Both the position numbers and the translations under genes were made by a program. This document shows positions 7,410 to 12,005 of a stretch of 12,005 nucleotides of DNA, piece by piece. The DNA is from Candidatus Poseidoniaceae archaeon (GTDB taxonomy: Archaea > Thermoplasmatota > Poseidoniia > Poseidoniales > Poseidoniaceae): positions 1 to 12,005 of the forward strand of contig JAKMGM010000122.1 in assembly GCA_022424925.1 (NCBI GenBank), in the 5' to 3' direction. The notes below the pieces were generated by a model. The model had not been told where the DNA came from, searched no databases, and saw nothing but the letters and a program-made list of their open reading frames with translations. Positions within the stretch are counted from its first letter, which is position 1. Each line of letters starts with the position of its first letter.

Positions 7410-7435
7410 TACAAAACAATTGGTGTGGGTCATAC

Positions 7436-8452
7436 ATGGCAGGCTTTGGTAATATACGAAAAGGTCGACGCGAGGCTGTTGACAATCTCGGGTTCACAGA
7501 GGGTGGTGATTGTCCTCGGTGCGGCGGAGATGCCCAACCGTCAACGATGAAGGGTTACCTCAGTTGTGTGGCTTGCCAACATGAGTGGAGCGACCCCGAT
7601 TATGTAGAGTCGTCTGGTCCAACCCACATTCCAACCTATCACCAAGACCAACAAAAAATTGAGGAGTTTCGCAAGGAGGTCGCCAGCGGCAGTCTTGCTG
7701 GCGTCCTTGGTGTTGACAAAAATTTGTCCAAAGAGCAAGAAGCATCTCTTTCCAGACTCGAAGACAAGTGGATGTCCGGCATGAAAGGCCACTTTAACAC
7801 CGCAACCGAAGAAAGAAAGCCACTCATGATTAGTTTCGATGACGATGATAATATCGTTTCGACAGAGGTTGCAGCAGTATCGATTGTCGCCAATGGTTTT
7901 GATGGAGGTGAGGAAATACGTCTTGAATACCCCGGCATGGGGACAGAATTCTACTGCTTTAACGTCGCTGACCCTCACGGATGGCGTAGAGGTCCTACGG
8001 CTGAGGCCACCGCTCGTTCGATTACCAACGTCATCAACAGCAACTCGAACCTCGTATATGCGAATCTTGAGGGTACGCGAATTTCCTTCGAACTGCGCAA
8101 TGATGCGTTGAAAGCAGAGTCGCTGGTCTTGTTTGTCGACGACCCTGGTGGAACCGATATAGTGGCAGAGAAAAATGGTGTGATACTTGATGCACGTGAT
8201 TTGCAAGACTTCGAAGATTATCGGAGTGTAGTGGAACTCGTTTTGGAAGATGGAATTATTTCACCGAGTGAAGACCAACTTCTTTGGTCAATGCGTCAAC
8301 AACTTGGCATTGATGATGTATATCATGTGCAAATGGTCATGGAAATGTGCGGTGAGGATACGCTGAAGGAATGCACGACATGTGGTGCAATGGCACGCCT
8401 ATATCCAGAATACGCAGCGTGGTATTGTCAGCCCTGTGAAGAATGGTGCTGA
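7436..8452 (+). CDS. Hypothetical protein with N- and C-terminal zinc ribbons and TerB-like helical segment
   Basis: No named family is recognised for this 338-residue soluble protein. A zinc ribbon at the N-terminus (C26-x2-C29 and C44-x2-C47 in DCPRCGG...SCVACQHEW) is followed by a charged, probably helical linker (~70-125). A central beta-rich part (~130-250) contains TAEATARSITNVINSNSNLV, a pattern seen in some repetitive phage or surface structural proteins. A helical segment, DYRSVVELVLEDGIISPSED (261-280) continuing to LGIDD, resembles TerB/DnaJ-like acidic helices. A second metal site lies at the C-terminus (C313, C316, C331, C334, C338). No signal peptide or membrane helix is seen. 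ATG 7436 is preferred; a TTG at 7406 overlapping the previous stop would add ten residues. It lies 26 bases after the DUF35-like gene and 101 bases before the actin-like gene, all on one strand. Function unknown. Confidence 0.82.
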   Translation: MAGFGNIRKGRREAVDNLGFTEGGDCPRCGGDAQPSTMKGYLSCVACQHEWSDPDYVESSGPTHIPTYHQDQQKIEEFRKEVASGSLAGVLGVDKNLSKEQEASLSRLEDKWMSGMKGHFNTATEERKPLMISFDDDDNIVSTEVAAVSIVANGFDGGEEIRLEYPGMGTEFYCFNVADPHGWRRGPTAEATARSITNVINSNSNLVYANLEGTRISFELRNDALKAESLVLFVDDPGGTDIVAEKNGVILDARDLQDFEDYRSVVELVLEDGIISPSEDQLLWSMRQQLGIDDVYHVQMVMEMCGEDTLKECTTCGAMARLYPEYAAWYCQPCEEWC

Positions 8453-8553
8453 ACGCACTCTCTCAGCGAACACAGGATTCCGTTCGCTCGTGTGATTCAA
8501 CAGTGTGGCATCCTTCATAAAGTAGTTCGCAATGGGATGTATAGGCGAGTGCT
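8453..8553 (+). promoter_or_regulatory. Upstream region of the MamK-like gene, possible promoter
   Basis: This 101-base gap precedes the actin-like gene, whereas the three genes before it are nearly contiguous, so a separate promoter is plausible. The A/T-rich TTCATAAAG around 8514-8522 lies roughly 32-40 bases before the ATG and could act as a TATA box for a transcript with a very short leader. No strong Shine-Dalgarno sequence sits before ATG 8554, consistent with that idea. The match to the archaeal TATA consensus is weak. Confidence 0.3.
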
Positions 8554-9579
8554 ATGGCAGAAGACGTATTGTATATTGGAATTGATTTAGGAACCTTCCG
8601 CTCAGTAATGGTTTCTTCCGACAGCCACGAAGTTGAAGAATTAACCGTGATTGGAACGCCAAAAGACCCAATTGCACGTAACTTCCTCAAAAGAGATGTT
8701 CTGTTTGGTGAAGAGGCGCTAAAAAACCGTCTAGCCCTCAACCTTTTCCGACCTTTGGAATTGGGTGTTATCAAGGACACACAAGAAGACCGTGATTTCA
8801 TTGCACACTTCATTACACACCTCATTGGTTTGTCCGACCCAGAAGATTACGATCGTGTCGTTGCTGTCATTGGTGCTCCTGCTGAAGCAAGTTATGTCGA
8901 CAAAACTGCAATTTTCGATGCTGCAGCTGGTTCAGTCAACGCTGCAATGATTATTTCCGAACCTTTCGCTGTCGCATATGCACTCGATATGATAGAACAC
9001 ACGCTGGTTATCGACATTGGCGCAGGTACAGCCGACCTTTGCCGTGTTTACGGTACGATTCCTGGCCCAGGTGACCAAATGCACACTGGACATGCCGGCG
9101 ACTTTGTAGACCGAAAAATTATCGAAGAAGTCCAGAAGAAATTCAGTGGTGCTCAAATTACCAAGGACATGGCACGACGCTGGAAGGAACAGTATTCCTT
9201 TGTCGGAACAGCATCTCCCGATGAGCCAATTATGGTTGACTTCTCCATTGAAGGTAAGGCAATGACTCTTGACATCACAGATTGTATTCAACGCGCATGC
9301 GAATCCATTGTCGACCCTATCGTCGAGAATGTGAAGCAATTGATTGCAGGCTCAAACCCTGAATACCACGACCAGTTCCGTCGAAACATGGTTCTCGCAG
9401 GTGGCGGTTCAGGTATCAAGGGGCTCGGTGCCATGATTGAGCGTAAACTCTCAGACATGGGCGATGTCAATGTCCACGTTGTTGACGACCCGGTTCGTTT
9501 GGGTGCTATGGGCGGTCTACGACTTGCTATGGAAGTTCCTGAAGAAATGTGGTCCAGCCTAACACTTGCATCCCGTTGA
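8554..9579 (+). CDS. MamK-like actin-family ATPase
   Basis: This 341-residue actin-superfamily ATPase is expected to form cytoplasmic filaments. The actin-fold motifs are in order: phosphate-1 GIDLGTFRSVMV (9-20), connect-1 SEPFAVAYALD (135-145), phosphate-2 LVIDIGAGTADLC (151-163), and adenosine motif MVLAGGGSGIKGLGAMIERKL (279-299). E136 and D154 have the same 18-residue spacing as the ATPase residues E143 and D161 of Magnetospirillum MamK. Stretches such as GTIPGPGDQ, EQYSFVGTAS and the ending LRLAMEVPEEMW match, from memory, MamK (which organises magnetosome chains) more closely than MreB, ParM, crenactin or DnaK. The full length fits MamK (about 347-360). No magnetosome genes, mreC/mreD or segregation partners are nearby; the neighbours are the two-zinc-ribbon protein and, convergently, proS. 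The cellular cargo is unknown. The actin fold is certain; the MamK subfamily is likely. Confidence 0.88.
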   Translation: MAEDVLYIGIDLGTFRSVMVSSDSHEVEELTVIGTPKDPIARNFLKRDVLFGEEALKNRLALNLFRPLELGVIKDTQEDRDFIAHFITHLIGLSDPEDYDRVVAVIGAPAEASYVDKTAIFDAAAGSVNAAMIISEPFAVAYALDMIEHTLVIDIGAGTADLCRVYGTIPGPGDQMHTGHAGDFVDRKIIEEVQKKFSGAQITKDMARRWKEQYSFVGTASPDEPIMVDFSIEGKAMTLDITDCIQRACESIVDPIVENVKQLIAGSNPEYHDQFRRNMVLAGGGSGIKGLGAMIERKLSDMGDVNVHVVDDPVRLGAMGGLRLAMEVPEEMWSSLTLASR

Positions 9580-9654
9580 TGCTGTGGACTTCTGCTGCGT
9601 GTTCTCTATTCGATCACGTTGAGCCATTCTGTGAAAACCATACTGCGAACTCCA

Positions 9655-11211
9655 CTAGTAGGTTTTGGCAAGAATCACTCGGCGACGAGTCATTTTACCA
9701 CTCATGTGGCATGGTCTCTCATCCTCATACGGTTCCGTTGAATCGCCTAGGAAGGTCAGACTCGTTGCTCGTTCAATCGCTTCGGCATGTGCATCGGTTC
9801 CGTCAAATGGAATTTCGTAGATTTTACCTTCTTCGATTTCTCCGTCCATCACCCATGTTCCATCGTGCTCAGTAAAATCAGGCAGCGGTTGTACGACATC
9901 AGACATGTGGGCAGATGAGCGGTTTCGTAATTCTTCAGCAATCTCATCGAGTATGGTTTTACATGCATTGGAGAGGTCATCCATTGGAATCGGTTCTTTA
10001 CCTCCCGTTCTACGGGCAGCAAAGGCAGTACCTTGTGCAATATCTCGTGGGCCAACATCGAGTCGGAGCGGTACACCTTTGATTTCCCAATCGTAGTATT
10101 TCTGCCCAGCATGAATGTCTCGATCATCGACTTTGACTCTGAGTCCAGTGGAACGGAGTTTGGTTGCCATTTCGTTGGCAACCGATACCGTGTCGACCTC
10201 TGAATTCTTACGAATCATTGGGCAGATAACCACTTGGAAAGGCGCAACGGCTGGAGGCATGATGAGTCCATTCTCGTCACCGTGCATTCCAACTACGGCA
10301 CCCAAGAGCCGCTCGGACATACCGTAGGTTGTTTGGTGACAGAATTGCTGCTTTGCCTCGAGGTTCTCGTAAGAGAGGTCGAAAGCCTTCGCCCACTGAT
10401 CTCTGTAATGGTGGCACGAAGCCACTTGCAACGTCCTCCCATTTGGCATGACAGCATCGATACCAATGGTGTACCATGCACCGGGAAATGTGTCCCACAC
10501 CGGTCGCTTTGCCTTGATTATTGGGAGGCAAAGGTCGTGCATGATGTTGTTCACAATTTCAAGGTCCTGCTCGATTTGACGGGATGCATCTTCTTCGTCA
10601 GCATGCGCAGTGTGCGCTTCGAAGAAGTGAATTTCACGTACTCGAATGAATGAGCGAGTTTGCTTGGTTTCGTACCGGAAGGTATTGACCATCTGGTAGA
10701 CTTTCAATGGCAAGTCTTTGTGCGAGCGTATCCAAAGTGGAAACATGGTGTACATTGCGGTCTCAGAAGTTGGTCGTAAGAACATAGGGATATCGAGTTC
10801 ATTTTCTCCAGCATGTTTGACCCAGTACACTTCTTTCTTGAAGCCACCTTCCTCATCCTCGTCGCGAAGGTCGTCGGGGTCAACTCCTTCTTCTCGTGCC
10901 CTTTTGAGACGTGCAACCAGAGCGTTTTCTTTTTCCAACAGGTTTTCCGGAATGAGCAGTGGGAAATTGACTTCCTCGTGTTCGGTTCGTTCCATCTCTG
11001 CATGCGTTAGGCTGTCAATGAGTTTCATTGTCTTCCAACCGTAGGGTCGCCAAACATCCATACCTTTGATTGGGTAGCGCTTGTCCACCAATTCGGCTGC
11101 TTCCACCATGAATGGATACCATTCTGTGAAATTGTCAGCCTTTGACGGGATTCCACGCTTGGCCTTACTCGGTCCTTTGCCCATAGACGGGACTCGCCAT
11201 CTCTCGCTCAT
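9655..11211 (-). CDS. proS: Prolyl-tRNA synthetase, archaeal/eukaryal type
   Basis: This class II aminoacyl-tRNA synthetase charges tRNA-Pro. Over 518 residues the motifs are LRPTSETAMY (145-154), motif 2 FRYETKQTRSFIRVREIHFFEAHTAHA from residue 178, DTFPGAWYTIG (proline pocket side), YGMSERLLGAVVGMHGDENGL (motif 3 region, from 296), the anticodon-binding domain with DVGPRDIAQG (385-394), and the archaeal/eukaryal C-terminal domain ending in the typical terminal tyrosine. Variant points are a charged insertion of about 20 residues (about 101-124) before KKEVYW, HHYRDQWAKAFD where many family members have HNLGQNFAKAFD, and only one cysteine (C501) where the C-terminal domain often binds zinc through several. 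ATG 11211 is preferred over a TTG one codon upstream. It lies 59 bases downstream of a small membrane protein gene on the same strand and converges on the MamK-like gene. Confidence 0.96.
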   Translation of the reverse strand: MSERWRVPSMGKGPSKAKRGIPSKADNFTEWYPFMVEAAELVDKRYPIKGMDVWRPYGWKTMKLIDSLTHAEMERTEHEEVNFPLLIPENLLEKENALVARLKRAREEGVDPDDLRDEDEEGGFKKEVYWVKHAGENELDIPMFLRPTSETAMYTMFPLWIRSHKDLPLKVYQMVNTFRYETKQTRSFIRVREIHFFEAHTAHADEEDASRQIEQDLEIVNNIMHDLCLPIIKAKRPVWDTFPGAWYTIGIDAVMPNGRTLQVASCHHYRDQWAKAFDLSYENLEAKQQFCHQTTYGMSERLLGAVVGMHGDENGLIMPPAVAPFQVVICPMIRKNSEVDTVSVANEMATKLRSTGLRVKVDDRDIHAGQKYYDWEIKGVPLRLDVGPRDIAQGTAFAARRTGGKEPIPMDDLSNACKTILDEIAEELRNRSSAHMSDVVQPLPDFTEHDGTWVMDGEIEEGKIYEIPFDGTDAHAEAIERATSLTFLGDSTEPYEDERPCHMSGKMTRRRVILAKTY

Positions 11212-11270
11212 CAAGATGACGCTTCATCGACGGCGGGAACGTGTTTCTCTTGAGTGGATGTGAACCTTCA

Positions 11271-11537
11271 TCAAGCATCTAAAGTGGTTGTGTCTTCGAA
11301 AGTACGCCTGAAAAAACCTAATACTGCGGTAAGAAACCAAGCGATTTCAAGGATAAAAAAAGCCCATTCGGAAATGAGGTACGCCCGGACGGCTAAGATT
11401 CCCGATCCCAAAGCCATCAAAAAAAGATATGACGACGCCTTGCTGTGGATGAGATTCTGAGTTTCCATGAAAAAGGCTACTAAAATGAAAAACATACCAA
11501 GAAACGATATCGTTTCAGAGGCCACCGTAATGTCCAT
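11271..11537 (-). CDS. Small three-helix membrane protein (CBU_0592-like)
   Basis: This 88-residue hydrophobic protein has three predicted transmembrane helices at about 7-25 (TISFLGMFFILVAFFME), 36-55 (SYLFLMALGSGILAVRAYL) and 58-77 (WAFFILEIAWFLTAVLGFF). The pattern, including a polar loop after helix 1, A-Y or A-R-A-Y after helix 2 and LEIAWF in helix 3, resembles the CBU_0592-type small membrane proteins, whose function is not known. The C-terminus is short and polar (RRTFEDTTTLDA). It sits 11 bases downstream of the preceding membrane protein gene and 59 bases upstream of proS, so the three may share a transcript. The family assignment is from pattern memory and moderate; the membrane-protein call is firm. 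Confidence 0.75.
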   Translation of the reverse strand: MDITVASETISFLGMFFILVAFFMETQNLIHSKASSYLFLMALGSGILAVRAYLISEWAFFILEIAWFLTAVLGFFRRTFEDTTTLDA

Positions 11538-11548
11538 GGTTACACCGA

Positions 11549-12005
11549 TTACCTTCTCACACTCACGAGAAGTGCTACAAGTAAAACGCCAATAGCGACC
11601 ACATCAGGAATGCCAAAGGCACCGCTTTGCACTGGTTCAGACCAACCATACCCTGTGTTCACTTGGTAGATGTCCATCAAATTGATACGCGTGTAGCCGT
11701 CACTCGGGCACAAATCACCGGTTTTGCAGAGCGAACCGAACAGAGCCGACCATGCTCCGAACAGGTTGAGGATCACAAATCCGAGGCCGCCCACAATCAG
11801 TCGTACACCCAATTTTGATTTTTTCTCCGCAACCACGGGGACAGGTTCTGGAGCTGCAGGCAACTGGAGTTCAGGAAGAGGGGCAGCCGGTGCGATATCA
11901 CCGATGACTTCGATGAGCATGTCTGTTGGAGGTGCAACTTCAGTCACTGGAACTGGTGCAAGAACTTCTTGGCCTTCCACATTCCTAGGTTTTACGGGAG
12001 TCACA
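11549..12005 (-). CDS. Proline/alanine-rich membrane protein, C-terminal part (runs to window edge)
   Basis: At least 151 residues are visible. A GTG at 12004 could be a start, but the frame is open to the window edge, so the gene is treated as possibly 5' truncated. Residues 1-60 are proline, alanine, valine and acidic rich (VLAPVPVTEVAPP, APEPVPVV) and probably disordered. A KKSK basic patch is followed by a membrane helix (LIVGGLGFVILNLFGAWSALFG, ~69-90). A ~40-residue loop with two cysteines (SLCKTGDLCPSDGY), possibly a disulfide if outside, leads to a second helix at the C-terminus (VVAIGVLLVALLVSV) ending in RR. By the positive-inside rule both ends would be cytoplasmic and the loop external. 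No family is recognised. It is followed 11 bases later by the CBU_0592-like gene. Confidence 0.7.
   Translation of the reverse strand, partial: VTPVKPRNVEGQEVLAPVPVTEVAPPTDMLIEVIGDIAPAAPLPELQLPAAPEPVPVVAEKKSKLGVRLIVGGLGFVILNLFGAWSALFGSLCKTGDLCPSDGYTRINLMDIYQVNTGYGWSEPVQSGAFGIPDVVAIGVLLVALLVSVRR

Noticed and set aside
7406..7435. TTG start for the two-zinc-ribbon protein overlapping the preceding stop
   Set aside because: ATG 7436 is a stronger codon and gives a cleaner N-terminus; the ten extra residues show nothing conserved. It remains possible through translational coupling.
7541..8206. 221-residue open frame on the minus strand opposite the two-zinc-ribbon gene
   Set aside because: The plus-strand frame has organised CxxC ribbons and good spacing to neighbours; the antisense protein is cysteine/valine rich without domain structure.
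8554..9579. Calling the actin-like gene dnaK/Hsp70 or mreB
   Set aside because: The length of 341 residues and absence of a substrate-binding domain exclude Hsp70, and the motif wording follows MamK more closely than MreB; no mreC or mreD is adjacent.
9580..9654. Possible terminator or small RNA between the convergent MamK-like and proS genes
   Set aside because: The 75 bases contain no T-run, no obvious stem-loop and no tRNA-like pattern.
1..12005. Mobile elements, CRISPR repeats, tRNA or rRNA genes
   Set aside because: No transposase or integrase motif, regularly spaced direct repeat, or cloverleaf-compatible segment was found in the short intergenic gaps; coding sequence fills almost the whole window.

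Overview
The window looks like a piece of a marine archaeal chromosome. The best guess is a Thermoplasmatota-type lineage close to Marine Group II / Poseidoniales. Support comes from a translation factor EF-2 with the diphthamide-histidine motif, an archaeal/eukaryal-type prolyl-tRNA synthetase, isopentenyl phosphate kinase, a thiolase plus DUF35-type partner of the archaeal mevalonate pathway, and a KptA with an archaeal N-terminal zinc finger. The lineage is an inference from gene content and style, not from a marker tree. Genes are very tightly packed, with several tail-to-tail stops that touch or overlap. No tRNA, rRNA, CRISPR array, insertion sequence or convincing terminator was seen, and no gene-free stretch exceeds about 110 bases.

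Layout: (1) 1-980 (+) is the C-terminal part of EF-2, followed 5 bases later by a MOSC-domain protein (986-1447, +). (2) 1440-4120 (-) is an isoprenoid unit: isopentenyl phosphate kinase, then one long protein fusing a type 1 isopentenyl-diphosphate isomerase (Nudix) to a trans-prenyl diphosphate synthase (probably GGPP synthase). (3) 4224-4559 (+) is a small zinc-ribbon protein abutting, tail to tail, the RNA 2'-phosphotransferase KptA (4560-5255, -). (4) 5360-8452 (+) holds an acetyl-CoA C-acetyltransferase-like thiolase, an overlapping DUF35-like protein that has lost its zinc cysteines and gained a long N-terminal part, and a hypothetical protein with a zinc ribbon at each end. (5) 8554-9579 (+) is an actin-like ATPase that resembles the magnetosome-filament protein MamK more than typical MreB. 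(6) 9655-12005 (-) carries prolyl-tRNA synthetase and, upstream of it, two small membrane proteins; the outer one runs to the window edge.

Functionally, the thiolase/DUF35 pair (entry to the mevalonate pathway) and the IPK plus IDI-GGPPS pair (late steps to the C20 precursor of archaeal lipids) bracket the isoprenoid route within about 6 kb. EF-2, KptA and ProS are translation and tRNA housekeeping genes. The most unusual items are the IDI-GGPPS fusion, the cysteine-less DUF35 fusion next to the thiolase, the MamK-like actin, and an uncharacterised two-zinc-ribbon protein directly upstream of that actin.
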